Positions 37,521 through 46,847 of a DNA stretch of 64,000 nt are shown here, in pieces. Both the position numbers and the translations under genes were made by a program. How positions within the stretch are numbered: the first letter of the stretch is position 1; every line of letters begins with the position of its first letter. The stretch is from the NCBI RefSeq assembly GCF_002157355.1, contig NZ_LYMK01000027.1, forward strand, positions 1 to 64,000. The letters are read 5' to 3'. The notes beneath the pieces were generated by a model, which made no database searches, had not been told where the DNA came from, and saw nothing but the letters and a program-made list of their open reading frames with translations. This stretch comes from Variovorax sp. JS1663. GTDB taxonomy: Bacteria; Pseudomonadota; Gammaproteobacteria; Burkholderiales; Burkholderiaceae_C.

Positions 37521-38938
37521 GGATGAATCTGCGCAAAAGGCTGGTAGGCGCCTCCCTGGCCGCACGGCTGGCGGTGGCGAGTTCCTTGTTCGGTCTGATC
37601 ATTGCGGGCGGCGCGATTTTTCTAGGCTATTGGACGCTGTCCGACCAGCTTGACAAGCGTACGTCCACTGAGCTCGACGGCAAGGTACTCCTGCTTGCAC
37701 ACCTTCTTTCGGAGATGCCAGCGCCCCCCGCGATCTCCGAACAGCTGCATCGCTTTAACGATTTGTTGGTGGGCCACGACGACCTCCATCTCGCCATCGT
37801 GGAGGTCGGCACGAATCGGGTGATCTGGTCTTCCTCTGCCGTCGCCCAAGAAACCGTGGAGCGCCTGAGAGTTCCAGGAACGGACGACGCCTCGATGGAA
37901 TGGAGCGCAACGCCAGCGCAGCGCTACAGCACCGCTGTGGGCATTCGGACCGTCGCCTCGGGGGAGTCGGTTCGCTTCTATCTCTCGATCGATCGAAAAG
38001 CGGACGCGGCCTTGCTACGGGCATTTGTCGGGGCGACCTTGCTTGGCGTGCCCTTCCTGCTTGTGCTCGTGTCGGCCGGTGTGTGGCTGATCGTGCGCAC
38101 CGGGTTGCTGCCAATGACGCGTTTTGGCCGCTTGGCGGCATCCGTCAGCACGTCGTCGCTTGCGCAGCGTCTGTCATTGGACGGCCTGCCGGCGGAACTT
38201 AGCGCGCTCGCGCGGGAATTCAATGCGATGCTCGAGCGGATGGACGAGGGCGTGCGCCGGCTCAAGGAGTTTTCGGGCGACCTGGCTCATGAGATGCGCA
38301 CGCCGGTCGCCACGCTGATGGGACGCTCGCAGGTCGCGTTGTCGCATCAGCGAACGAATGAGGAACTGCGCGACGTACTGGCGGGCAATATTGACGAGCT
38401 TCAGCGGCTTAGCCGGCTCATTTCGGACATGCTGTTCATTGCCCGCGCCGACCAGGCCGATATCGCCATGGAGAGGGAGTCCGTATCGCTGCATGGGGCC
38501 GCGCTGCACGTTGCCGACTATCTGAGCCTATTGGCGGAGGAGCGTAACGTCACGGTGGGCGTCTATGGCGAGGCGGAGGTTAGGGGTGACCGCATGCTCT
38601 TGCAGCGTGCGGTGACCAACCTCCTTTCCAACGCCATTCGACATGCCTCGCCTGCGAGCGAAGTGCGTGTCGAGATCGCTCGGCGCGACGAGTTCGCACT
38701 GCTCGCGGTGGTAAACCAAGGCAGCGGGATTGCGCCCGAGCACCTGGAGCGAATCTTTGAGCGGTTCTATCGCATCGACTCGGCGCGCGCACGCCACGAT
38801 GGCGGCACCGGTCTCGGGTTAGCAATCGTGCGCACGATCATGTCGGCGCACCAGGGACATGTAGATGCCCGAAGCGTCGCCGGCGTGACCACCGTGACGC
38901 TGCAAATCCCGGTCGACTCGCATGGGCCCGATTCCTAG
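37517..38938 (+). CDS. copS: Heavy-metal sensor histidine kinase, CopS/CusS type
   Basis: 473 residues from the GTG at 37517, which overlaps the regulator's stop; an ATG two codons later is equally possible. Two membrane spans ([20 protein letters not shown] and [19 protein letters not shown]) enclose a periplasmic sensor loop. Then HAMP, the HisKA dimerisation domain with phospho-His in [18 protein letters not shown], and the ATPase domain ([13 protein letters not shown]-box, [14 protein letters not shown]-box). It senses periplasmic metal and phosphorylates the preceding regulator. Confidence 0.93.
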   Translation: MRMNLRKRLVGASLAARLAVASSLFGLIIAGGAIFLGYWTLSDQLDKRTSTELDGKVLLLAHLLSEMPAPPAISEQLHRFNDLLVGHDDLHLAIVEVGTNRVIWSSSAVAQETVERLRVPGTDDASMEWSATPAQRYSTAVGIRTVASGESVRFYLSIDRKADAALLRAFVGATLLGVPFLLVLVSAGVWLIVRTGLLPMTRFGRLAASVSTSSLAQRLSLDGLPAELSALAREFNAMLERMDEGVRRLKEFSGDLAHEMRTPVATLMGRSQVALSHQRTNEELRDVLAGNIDELQRLSRLISDMLFIARADQADIAMERESVSLHGAALHVADYLSLLAEERNVTVGVYGEAEVRGDRMLLQRAVTNLLSNAIRHASPASEVRVEIARRDEFALLAVVNQGSGIAPEHLERIFERFYRIDSARARHDGGTGLGLAIVRTIMSAHQGHVDARSVAGVTTVTLQIPVDSHGPDS

Positions 38939-38975
38939 CAGCTAGCGCCACGCAGTGGGTTCGACAACCAGGCGA

Positions 38976-39914
38976 TCAGGATTTCGAACTGGGTTTCAGG
39001 AAGGTCGCGAGCGCCTTCTGATCTCCAGCCAGCTGGATGCGCATGAGTTGAAGCACGCGCTGCGCAACACTGGACAAGGGCTGACCTGGGGGAAGCACTA
39101 GCAGCCCGGCAAAGGAGATGTCCAACGATAGCGCGCGGATGACCAGACCTCGCTGGGCGTATTCCAAGGCCGTGATCGGATTGACGACGCCGATCCCCAG
39201 CCCGTGCATGGCCATTTCGCAAACGCTCGCGGCGTATGGTGTCTCCACAGCCACTTTCAGGCTGACGCCGCAGTCCTCCAGCGCACGCTCCAGGCGTCGT
39301 CGCGAAGCATCCTCGGGGTTGAGCGCAAGAAACGGCTCTTCTGCGAGTTGGCTTGGCTGAACAGTTTTGGTGTTCGCCAATCGGTGCTTCGCGTGCATTA
39401 CCACGACGCCGGGAAAACGTGCGAATTCGGAATGCTCCAAGCCGGTCGTGGGCATCTCATCGGCCATGAGCCCAAAGTCCGCTTGCCCTGCCAACACGGC
39501 GTCGTGCACCTCACGAGAGCTCAGCACCTGCAACGAAATCTGAGGTCTTCCCTCAGCGTCCGGCCGCTCGGCCACAAGCCGCGACAAGGCCCGTGGGACG
39601 AAGGTCAAGCCGAAAGCTGGGTAGACGGCCATACGCAGCGTGTTGACACCATAGCGCTTCAAACTGCGCATGCGGTGCTCGATGCTGCTCAGGCCCACGT
39701 AGGCACGTTCGACCTCGATCATCAGCGCCCTTGCTTCTGCCGTCGGCTGCAACCGGCCGCGCAACCGCCGAAACAGCGCAAAGCCTGCTGCCTCCTCGAG
39801 CCTGCGCAGTGACTGGCTGATGGCAGGCTGGGTGACGCCCATGAGCACTGCCGCCTTGCTGGCGGAGCCGACGGACATCACGGAACGAAACACCTCAATT
39901 TCCCGGAGCAACAT
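38976..39914 (-). CDS. LysR-family transcriptional regulator
   Basis: 312 residues: N-terminal HTH (FRSVMSVGSASKAAVLMGVT then QPAISQSLRRLEEAAGFALF) and a periplasmic-binding-protein-like effector domain (VVVMHAKHRLANTKTVQPSQ, ASVCEMAMHGLGIGVVNPI). It faces away from the genes at 40012-44855, and the intergenic 97 bases probably hold the shared control region. By context it may control the lyase and ABC transporter to the right, with an amino acid or organosulphur ligand (inference). Confidence 0.88.
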   Translation of the reverse strand: MLLREIEVFRSVMSVGSASKAAVLMGVTQPAISQSLRRLEEAAGFALFRRLRGRLQPTAEARALMIEVERAYVGLSSIEHRMRSLKRYGVNTLRMAVYPAFGLTFVPRALSRLVAERPDAEGRPQISLQVLSSREVHDAVLAGQADFGLMADEMPTTGLEHSEFARFPGVVVMHAKHRLANTKTVQPSQLAEEPFLALNPEDASRRRLERALEDCGVSLKVAVETPYAASVCEMAMHGLGIGVVNPITALEYAQRGLVIRALSLDISFAGLLVLPPGQPLSSVAQRVLQLMRIQLAGDQKALATFLKPSSKS

Positions 39915-40011
39915 ATAAGCACTACTTATGAAGTAAGAAGTTTGCGCGTGATCCAGATTATCGTCGCAGCCGTAGAGTTGGTGTCTTCAGCCATCCCCCT
40001 GGAGAAGCGCC

Positions 40012-40464
40012 ATGAAATTTCGAACCGCCTCGGCAGTGATTGCCCTTGTTTTTGCCGTGCCGTCCTGGGCGCACGACTTTTCGGCCGACATCGTCAAATT
40101 CAACAGCATCGCAGCGACCAAGAAGCTCGACAGCGAACCGGCCATTGCGGCCAAGCTCGCGCTGGAGCGTGCGCAAGGAGAAATCGAGCAGTCGGACGTG
40201 AAGATGGTGCTGCGCATCCGCTCGATGACCAACACGGGTCTGCGCACGCTCGGCGAGCAGCCCGCTTTCCTGACCAGCGAATTCAAGCGCCTGGAAGCTG
40301 CGCTGGCCAATCCGAAGACTACTGACGCCACTAAGATTGCCGCTGCGAAGGAGATATTCGCCCGACTCTCGGTCGAAATGCGGGTGTACACCGATCTGGA
40401 AAACATGGCCGTCGAGCAGATGAAACAAGCCTTGCAGCTCATCGAATCCGCGCCCGGCAAATAG
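40012..40464 (+). CDS. Secreted helical protein (150 aa), chorismate-mutase-like shape
   Basis: The ATG at 40012 follows GGAG; signal peptide RTASAVIALVFAVPSWA. The mature chain is almost entirely helical (AIAAKLALERAQGEIEQSDV, MRVYTDLENMAVEQMKQALQ), reminiscent of secreted chorismate-mutase-like or four-helix proteins, but no active-site set is obvious. First gene of the rightward cluster; the lyase follows after 103 bases. Confidence 0.65.
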   Translation: MKFRTASAVIALVFAVPSWAHDFSADIVKFNSIAATKKLDSEPAIAAKLALERAQGEIEQSDVKMVLRIRSMTNTGLRTLGEQPAFLTSEFKRLEAALANPKTTDATKIAAAKEIFARLSVEMRVYTDLENMAVEQMKQALQLIESAPGK

Positions 40465-40567
40465 GTGCAGCAGCACCGCCCGTCCGCAGCAGAACCGCCA
40501 CCCATTCCCTGCAACAACTTCAGGGCAGGGCGCAAACCTTGCACCTGTTGAACTACCTCCTTCTCTC

Positions 40568-41722
40568 GTGAACTTCCAAACTTCAACCAACGACGCGTTC
40601 GCCAGTCTGGCCCCGCCGGTGTGGCGCGCATCGACAGTGGTCTTCGATTCGCTCGACGATTTCGTGCATCGGCGCAGCCGCATGCCGGACGGCTTCAGCT
40701 ACGGAACGACCGGTACACCGACGCAGCGCGCGCTCGAGATACGCATCGCCGAGTTGGACGGCGCCGCGCATTGCGTCGTCTTTCCTTCAGGGCAAGCGGC
40801 CATCTGCAGCACGCTTCTGGCGCTGCTGAAGAAGGGCGATCATCTTCTGATGACGGACGCTGCCTACGGCCTCGCGAAGTCGTTTGCTGTCGAGCGGCTG
40901 CAAGCGCTCGGCGTCGAGGTCGAGTTCTACAGGCCGCGCATCGGCGCGGACATCGAACGGCTGATCCGGCGTACCACGCGGCTCATCTGGCTGGAGTCGC
41001 CAGGGACAGTGACGATGGAGCTGGAAGACGTTCCCGCGATCGCTGCCATCGCCCGAGCCCATGGCGTGGTGACGGCCATCGACAACACCTGGGCAAGTCC
41101 GCTGGGCTTCTCTGCGCTGGCGCACGGCGTGGACCTCTGCATCCACGCTTGCACCAAATACATGGGCGGCCATTCGGATGTGCTGATGGGCAGCATCGCC
41201 ACCAACGACGAGCGCCTGTATCGATCGCTGCGGGGTCTCCAATCGCTGATGGGACTGGCCGTTAGCGCCGAGGACTGTTTCCTCGTGTCGCGCGGACTGG
41301 ACACGATGCAGGTTCGGATGGAACGCCAGGCGGCGAGCGCCCAAATGATCGCCGGCCGGCTCTCAAAGCATCCGTTGGTCCGCCAGATGCTCTTTCCTGC
41401 ACTGCCGGGCGCACCGGATCATGCCGTGTGGGCCCGTGACTTCAAGCTGTCGGGGTGCCTGCTGTCGCTGCAGCTCGTGGACTCGCCCTATGAGGCCTAC
41501 CGCGCGATGTTCCGAGCGCTGAAGCTGTTCTCGATCGGCGCGAGCTGGGGTGGGGTGCGCAGCATCGCCGCTTTCTATCCCGCGGAGGAGTTGGCCAAGC
41601 GCCAGTTCTGCGACGTGCACGGACCGGTCATCCGCCTGTCGGTCGGCTTGGAGGATCCGCAAGAGCTGCTCGACGAACTGCTGGGCGCGCTGAACGCCTT
41701 CGAAGCCAGTATCAAACTCTAG
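40568..41722 (+). CDS. metC: PLP-dependent cystathionine beta-lyase-like enzyme
   Basis: 384 residues from the GTG at 40568. Cys/Met-metabolism PLP family: SYGTTGTPTQRALEIRIAEL binds phosphate and substrate, FPSGQAAICSTLLALL stacks the cofactor, and AIDNTWASPLG includes the Asp that pairs with the PLP nitrogen. IHACTKYMGGHSDVLMGSI contains the Schiff-base Lys. SIGASWGGVRSI is typical of MetC-type lyases. The reaction is likely C-S cleavage of cystathionine, cysteine or a related thioether. It lies 22 bases before an amino-acid ABC transporter, so uptake and breakdown of one sulphur amino acid is possible. Confidence 0.85.
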   Translation: MNFQTSTNDAFASLAPPVWRASTVVFDSLDDFVHRRSRMPDGFSYGTTGTPTQRALEIRIAELDGAAHCVVFPSGQAAICSTLLALLKKGDHLLMTDAAYGLAKSFAVERLQALGVEVEFYRPRIGADIERLIRRTTRLIWLESPGTVTMELEDVPAIAAIARAHGVVTAIDNTWASPLGFSALAHGVDLCIHACTKYMGGHSDVLMGSIATNDERLYRSLRGLQSLMGLAVSAEDCFLVSRGLDTMQVRMERQAASAQMIAGRLSKHPLVRQMLFPALPGAPDHAVWARDFKLSGCLLSLQLVDSPYEAYRAMFRALKLFSIGASWGGVRSIAAFYPAEELAKRQFCDVHGPVIRLSVGLEDPQELLDELLGALNAFEASIKL

Positions 41723-41744
41723 TCCAAGACATTCGGAGCCTGCG

Positions 41745-42647
41745 ATGACTTTCAAGCCGATGATCAAGTCCCTCATGGTAGCGGCCGGCCTTGCGCTGTG
41801 TGCCGGTGTGACCGCGCAGCCGCTGGACGGCACGCTTAAGAAAATCAAGGACACCGGAACCATCACGGTAGCGACTCGCGGTGCGTCCATTCCGTTCAAC
41901 TACCTGGACGACAACAACAAGCAGACGGGTTTCGCCTGGGACATCTCGCAGCGCGTGGTCGAGCAGGTGAAGAAGGAGCTGAAACTCGCGAAGCTGGAGG
42001 TAAAGACCCTGGAGGTCACGCCGCAGACACGCATCCCTCTGGTGGCCAACCAGACTGTGGATCTGGAGTGCAGCTCGACCACCAACAACGCCGAGCGACA
42101 GAACCAGGTTTCCTTCTCGACCACCTTCTTCGTCGTGGGGGCGCGCCTGCTCGTGCGCAAGAACTCCGGGATCAAGCACTGGTCCGACCTGGTCGGCAAG
42201 AATGTCGTCGTCAGTGCAGGAACGACCGCCGAGCGCATGCTGCGCCGCCTCAACGAGCAGAACAAGTGGGGCATCAACATCATCCTGGCCAAGGACATCA
42301 ACGAGAACTTCCTGACGGTCGAGACCGGTCGAGCGGTTGCGGCCACCCAGGACGACATCATTCTCTTCAGCAACATCGCTCGCGCCAGAAATCCTGCTAA
42401 CTGGGAGGTGGTGGGCGTGCCACAGCAGAAGGAGGCCTATGGCTGCATGCTGCGAAAGGGCGATGTCGCCTTCAAGAAGCTGGTCGACAATGTGATCGTA
42501 GGCATGATGCGCTCGGGAGAGTTCGCATCGCTGTACGAGAAATACTTCCTCAAGCCGATCGCCGTGAAGGGGAACGTCACGGTCAACTTCCCGATGTCGC
42601 CGGAGATGCAGGAGCTCATCCGCAACCCGAACGACCAGCCGCTGTGA
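41745..42647 (+). CDS. gltI: Amino-acid ABC transporter substrate-binding protein, GltI type
   Basis: 300 residues with a signal peptide (SLMVAAGLALCAGVTAQ). Family-3 solute-binding features: GTITVATRGASIPFNYLDDN, QTRIPLVANQTVDLECSSTT with the ligand-contacting Cys/Ser/Thr cluster, and VVVSAGTTAERMLRRLNEQN. It is closest in style to GltI (glutamate/aspartate). Given the lyase upstream, a sulphur-containing amino acid is an alternative ligand. First gene of a four-gene transporter operon. Confidence 0.9.
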   Translation: MTFKPMIKSLMVAAGLALCAGVTAQPLDGTLKKIKDTGTITVATRGASIPFNYLDDNNKQTGFAWDISQRVVEQVKKELKLAKLEVKTLEVTPQTRIPLVANQTVDLECSSTTNNAERQNQVSFSTTFFVVGARLLVRKNSGIKHWSDLVGKNVVVSAGTTAERMLRRLNEQNKWGINIILAKDINENFLTVETGRAVAATQDDIILFSNIARARNPANWEVVGVPQQKEAYGCMLRKGDVAFKKLVDNVIVGMMRSGEFASLYEKYFLKPIAVKGNVTVNFPMSPEMQELIRNPNDQPL

Positions 42648-42684
42648 TCGCCGGTCGTCGCGATCTCACGAACCGTCTCACACG

Positions 42685-43422
42685 ATGCACTACGCCTGGG
42701 ATTGGCTGATCTTCTTCAAACCCTCGGTCACTGGGGAGGGCTTCTACGGCCTGATGCTGCTACGTGGACTGTTGTGGACAGTGCTCCTGTCGTTGATGGC
42801 TTGGACGCTGGCGCTGGGCATAGGCCTGGTAGCTGGCGTGGCGAGGACGCTTCCCAACCGTGCAGCGCGCTACCTCTCGACGGTGTACATCCACTGTTTC
42901 CGCAATACCCCGCTGCTGGTCCAGCTGTTCCTCTGGTACTTCGTCGTGCCGGAACTGTTGCCCATCGAATGGGGTAATGCGGTCAAGCAGATGAATCCGA
43001 CGACCAACCAGTTCCTCACGGTGTTGGTCGGACTGACGCTCTACACGGCCGCGAAGGCGGCCGAGCAGGTGCGTGCAGGCATCGAATCGGTGCCACACAG
43101 CCAGAAGCAGGCGGCCATGGCGCTCGGGCTGGGGACCACGGGGGCCTACCGGCACGTGATCCTGCCGCAGGCACTACGCATCGTCATTCCCCCGCTGACC
43201 TCGGACTTCCTGAACGTGTTCAAGAACTCGGCCGTGGCACTCACCATCGGGCTCATGGAGTTGACCGGGCAGACGCGCCAGCTCAGCGAGTTCAGCGCGC
43301 ATCCGTTCGAGGCCTTCATCGCCGCGACGGTCATCTACATGGCGATCACTTACGGCGTGATCGTGCTGATGCGTCGTATCGAGATCCGGGTGCGCGTGCC
43401 GGGCTTGCTGGGAGGCACCTGA
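42685..43422 (+). CDS. gltJ: Amino-acid ABC transporter permease, GltJ type
   Basis: 245 residues, five to six spans. The polar-amino-acid permease signature is present: FRNTPLLVQLFLWYFVVPEL near TM2 and the EAA loop (EQVRAGIESVPHSQKQAAMA, then LPQALRIVIPPLTSDF). Its stop overlaps the start of the second permease (ATG within TGATGG), so the two are coupled and should heterodimerise. Confidence 0.92.
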   Translation: MHYAWDWLIFFKPSVTGEGFYGLMLLRGLLWTVLLSLMAWTLALGIGLVAGVARTLPNRAARYLSTVYIHCFRNTPLLVQLFLWYFVVPELLPIEWGNAVKQMNPTTNQFLTVLVGLTLYTAAKAAEQVRAGIESVPHSQKQAAMALGLGTTGAYRHVILPQALRIVIPPLTSDFLNVFKNSAVALTIGLMELTGQTRQLSEFSAHPFEAFIAATVIYMAITYGVIVLMRRIEIRVRVPGLLGGT

Positions 43423-44111
43423 TGGGTTACGACTTCGACTGGGCGTCTTTGCAGCGCGCCTTGCCGTACCTGATGCAGGGCCTGCAGATGACCGCCTTCC
43501 TGGTGGTGGTCGCCATGGCAGCGGGCATCGCCCTCGGAACCCTGCTGGCGATCACCCGCATCTTCGGGCCGCGTCCGATCGCGACGGCCGTTGCCGGCTA
43601 TGTGAACCTGTTCCGCTCGATTCCGCTGATTCTCACGATCCTGTGGATCTACTTCCTGATGCCCGTGGTGCTCAGAGCCACTACCGGCGATCCCAACCTT
43701 ACGGTGGGGCCGATCTATGCGGCGCTGGTGGCGTTCGTGCTCGCGGAGTCAGCCTACTACTGCGAGATCATCCGCGCCGGCATCGGCAGCGTCCGCGCGG
43801 GACAGATGCAGGCTGCCCAGTCGCTGGGCATGACGCCCTGGCAGGCCATGCGCCACGTCATCCTGCCGCAGGCGTTTCGCAACATGACGCCGTCGCTGAT
43901 CAACCAGACCATCGCCCTGCTGAAGGACACATCGCTCGTCTACGTGATCAGTCTGAACGACTTTCTCGGGGCCGCGAGCAAAGTGGGGCAGCGCGACGGG
44001 CGCGTGGTCGAGGTCTACATCCTCGTGGCCGTCGTCTACCTGGCGCTGTGCACGGCTGGTGCCTGGTGGGTCACTTGGCTGCAACGGCGCAAGACCGCGG
44101 CAGCGCTTTGA
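43422..44111 (+). CDS. gltK: Amino-acid ABC transporter permease, GltK type
   Basis: 229 residues. Permease features: NLFRSIPLILTILWIYFLMP and the EAA loop (IIRAGIGSVRAGQMQAAQSL, LPQAFRNMTPSLINQTIALL). It pairs with the preceding permease. Its stop is immediately followed by the ATPase start. Confidence 0.92.
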   Translation: MGYDFDWASLQRALPYLMQGLQMTAFLVVVAMAAGIALGTLLAITRIFGPRPIATAVAGYVNLFRSIPLILTILWIYFLMPVVLRATTGDPNLTVGPIYAALVAFVLAESAYYCEIIRAGIGSVRAGQMQAAQSLGMTPWQAMRHVILPQAFRNMTPSLINQTIALLKDTSLVYVISLNDFLGAASKVGQRDGRVVEVYILVAVVYLALCTAGAWWVTWLQRRKTAAAL

Positions 44112-44855
44112 ATGAATTCCATGATTGAAATCAAAGGTGTCTCGAAGTGGTACGGCAAATTTCCGGTGCTGACCGAATGCAGCACGAGCATCCGCGAGGG
44201 CGAGGTGGTCGTGGTTTGCGGCCCGTCCGGCTCCGGCAAATCGACGCTCATCAAGACTGTCAATGCGCTCGAGCCCATCCAGCGAGGCAGCATCACGGTC
44301 AACGGCATCCAGATCGCCGATCCCGGGACCGACTTGCCGAGGCTGCGCGCCCGGGTCGGCATGGTGTTCCAGCACTTCGAGTTGTTTCCGCACTTGAATG
44401 TGACAGACAATCTCACGCTGGCGCAGGTTCAGGTACTTAAGCGATCGCGCTCGGAAGCGGTCGAGCGAGGGCTGCGCATGCTTGACCGGGTCGGGCTTTC
44501 CGCCCATAAAGACAAGTTCCCAGGTCAGCTTTCGGGCGGCCAGCAGCAGCGCGTCGCGATTGCGCGGGCGCTGTCCATGGATCCGGTCGTCATGCTGTTC
44601 GACGAACCGACCTCGGCATTGGACCCGGAGATGGTCGGTGAAGTGCTCGAGGTCATGGTGCAACTCGCCGGTGAAGGAATGACGATGATGGTGGTCACGC
44701 ACGAGATGGGGTTTGCCAACCAGGTGGGTGACCGGGTGATCTTCATGGATCAGGGAAGGATCGTCGAAGACTGCGGCCGCGACGAATTCTTCGGTCGGCC
44801 GCAGGGGCGCACTCCGCGCGCCCAGGACTTTCTGTCCAAAATCCTGCAGCATTGA
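44112..44855 (+). CDS. gltL: Amino-acid ABC transporter ATPase, GltL type
   Basis: 247 residues with every ABC motif: Walker [11 protein letters not shown]-loop [16 protein letters not shown], signature [15 protein letters not shown], Walker [16 protein letters not shown], and H-loop VVTHEMGF. It drives uptake through the two permeases. Last gene of the operon; the cupredoxin gene follows after 37 bases and may belong to the same transcript. Confidence 0.95.
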   Translation: MNSMIEIKGVSKWYGKFPVLTECSTSIREGEVVVVCGPSGSGKSTLIKTVNALEPIQRGSITVNGIQIADPGTDLPRLRARVGMVFQHFELFPHLNVTDNLTLAQVQVLKRSRSEAVERGLRMLDRVGLSAHKDKFPGQLSGGQQQRVAIARALSMDPVVMLFDEPTSALDPEMVGEVLEVMVQLAGEGMTMMVVTHEMGFANQVGDRVIFMDQGRIVEDCGRDEFFGRPQGRTPRAQDFLSKILQH

Positions 44856-44892
44856 CGACCAAGTCTGCTCTGCCTCAACCCAAGGAACCACA

Positions 44893-45411
44893 ATGAAATC
44901 GATCAAGGTACTCCTGCTGGCCGGCATGCTGGCGGTTTCCGGCGCCGTGCTCGCGCATGGCGACGAGGATCACAGCACCCCGTCCGGTCCGGTCAAGAAG
45001 GAGCAGAAGGACTGGGGAATCGCGGGAGAGGCGAAGGCGGCCAAGCGGACCGTCGCCGTCAGGATGACGGACAACATGCGCTTCACGCCCGATCGCATCC
45101 AGGTGAAGCAGGGCGAAACTGTCAGGTTTTCCTTCAAGAACGATGGAAAGTTGATGCATGAGTTCGTCCTGGGCACGAAAAAGGAACTCGACGAGCACGC
45201 GGCGCTCATGATGAAGTTTCCCAATATGGAGCACGACGAGCCCTACATGGCGCACGTTGCGCCCGGCAAGACGGGCGAGATCGTCTGGACTTTCAACCGG
45301 CCCGGTGATTTCGATTTCGCCTGCCTGATAGCGGGTCACTACGAAGCCGGAATGGTAGGCAAGGTCAAGGTTGTGGCGGCCTCAGGTGCACGGCAGGGTA
45401 CCGCGCGCTAG
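44893..45411 (+). CDS. Periplasmic cupredoxin (plastocyanin/azurin-like)
   Basis: 172 residues. The signal peptide ([18 protein letters not shown]) exposes an N-terminal HGDEDH. The cupredoxin fold has [20 protein letters not shown], the first copper His in [10 protein letters not shown], and the distal loop [17 protein letters not shown] with Cys, His and Met ligands of a type 1 site. These proteins carry or buffer copper or electrons in the periplasm. GGAACC precedes the ATG. Its nearness to the amino-acid transporter may be fortuitous; it fits the surrounding copper island. Confidence 0.9.
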   Translation: MKSIKVLLLAGMLAVSGAVLAHGDEDHSTPSGPVKKEQKDWGIAGEAKAAKRTVAVRMTDNMRFTPDRIQVKQGETVRFSFKNDGKLMHEFVLGTKKELDEHAALMMKFPNMEHDEPYMAHVAPGKTGEIVWTFNRPGDFDFACLIAGHYEAGMVGKVKVVAASGARQGTAR

Positions 45412-45560
45412 TGCCGCCTGGGCAGGCATTTTTCGGCTCGTCGAGCTGGACACGCCGATGAGTGACGCCATCGGTGCCGGCTTACCGGCGAGGGGGCTGA
45501 TTTGCGTTGGCAGCATGGTGCTGCTGCGCCGTCGGCGCCGGTTGTGCCAACAGTTGCCTG

Positions 45561-45590
45561 GCAGCGGCAGCGGCAGCGGCAGCGGCGGCG
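45561..45590 (+). repeat. Short (GGCAGC)n microsatellite
   Basis: Four or more tandem copies of GGCAGC, encoding an Ala-rich run in the tail that follows the decayed transketolase on the minus strand. Confidence 0.7.
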
Positions 45591-45619
45591 ACGTGCGCGG
45601 CATCTAGCGCTCCCAACCG

Positions 45620-46084
45620 AACGGCGACGCCGCCTTCGACCGAGACTCGCGCCGTCACAGCGAGCGGCAGGACGCTGTGGCGATACTCGGGGCGCTGGCT
45701 CTCGACAAATCCGACGGCATGCTGACGACGCGGGCCGCGATCCCTTCGCTCTTGAGTTGCTCGTAAGCGGCGATGCAGAGCGCAACTTCACTGCCAGTCG
45801 CCAGCGCCAGCACATAGGGCTTGCCGTCGGCCGGCGTCGGCGAGCACCATAGCGCCACGCGCGGCGACGCCGGCGCTCGCATACCGGCCCCGGTCGAGCG
45901 TCGGCAGCGCCTGGGGCGACAGCACCAGACTCTCCGGCCGCTCGGTGATGCCCATGATCACCTTTCCAGGCATCGATCACTTCGTTCGCGTCGGCCGGGC
46001 GCAACAGCACCATGCCCGGCATCGCACGGCACGAGGCGAGTAGCTCGATCGGCTGGTGCGTCGGCCCGTCCTCGATAGCTCGAG
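45620..46084 (-). pseudogene. Decayed C-terminal part of transketolase
   Basis: Pieces in shifting frames spell the transketolase C-terminal half: [20 protein letters not shown] and [15 protein letters not shown] (46084-45965), [20 protein letters not shown] (about 45935-45880), [20 protein letters not shown] and [11 protein letters not shown] (to 45715), then [19 protein letters not shown] (to 45630). At least three frameshifts occur. The N-terminal thiamine-diphosphate half is absent, replaced directly by a transaldolase fragment. The end runs into an Ala-rich repeat tail. It is a non-functional remnant of a pentose-phosphate gene set whose intact members lie at 46848-51199. Confidence 0.7.
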
Positions 46085-46180
46085 CGACACCCAGCCGTCA
46101 ACGCTGCCGGTCGCGTCGTGCACCGGCCGGAACAGGTCGGCCGCGTGCGTCAGGTCTTTGAGGGCGAGTTCTGCCCCAGC
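46085..46180 (-). pseudogene. Transaldolase fragment
   Basis: [20 protein letters not shown], then GWVSLELS, is the well-conserved early part of transaldolase (the stretch preceding the catalytic Lys strand). It stops abruptly where the transketolase piece starts, so an internal deletion joined the two genes. Upstream to about 46480 are short protein-like pieces (NIASYPPADITLERIGKLAD) that I cannot place. Confidence 0.55.
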
Positions 46181-46734
46181 AAGGCCGGCAGATCGACGTC
46201 TGCAAGCTTGCCGATGCGCTCCAGCGTGATGTCGGCCGGGGGATAGCTTGCGATGTTGTGCTGATCGAAGGCGTAGTGTCCCTGGCGCCGGAATACCGTT
46301 GTCAGTCGGTGGCCCAGGGCCTGTTTCATCGCGGCGAGGGATGCGCAGCTTGCCGTCCACCATCACGTAGCGGCGCGCCGGGTCGTGCCGCTGCACCGTG
46401 TCGGGCATCAGCTCCTAAATGTAGATCTGTAGATCAGCACGCGGCCATCTACGGTTTGCCAGAGCCCGAGCGCTGAACCTTGCGCGGCTGGAGCACCACA
46501 TGCCGTCCGACAGGATCACCGGATCACCGTCGGGCTGAATGTGCTCGATGGCGCGCAGCGCGCGAGGTCGGACTAGGCGCCCAAGAAGTTCACGATCAGG
46601 TCAAGTCTCAGTCAAGCTGCAACGAAGCTTCGTTCGACGAAATCGCTGAGGGCGTGTTGGAACGTGAGCCATGCCGAGGCCAATGGGCCGCGGCGTCGGA
46701 TGTCTTCGGGAAGTCGTAGGTCAAGGGCAACGGC
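46181..46734. other. Degenerate DNA between sugar-metabolism remnants
   Basis: Several short protein-like pieces in changing frames on the minus strand (EHIQPDGDPVILSDGMW, DTVQRHDPARRYVMVDGKL, NIASYPPADITLERIGKL) indicate decayed coding DNA. No single frame is long enough for a gene. Confidence 0.4.
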
Positions 46735-46825
46735 CGCGACGCGAACTCGAGCGGGCTCCGCTCGCCGCTCGCAAAGCACTTCACATGGGAGCCGCGCCGA
46801 TGTCGACCACCAGGACTTTCATAGT
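46735..46825 (-). pseudogene. Fragment of polyphosphate glucokinase N-terminus
   Basis: MKVLVVDIG, then after one shift HVKCFASGERSPLEFAS, matches the phosphate-binding start of ROK-family polyphosphate glucokinases (KVLVVDIGGTHVK). The rest is missing; a further piece (LTYDFPEDIRRRGPLASAWL) follows that I cannot assign. Another remnant of the sugar-phosphate gene set. Confidence 0.5.
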
Positions 46826-46847
46826 CGGGCTCGCCGCGCTGCTGGCT

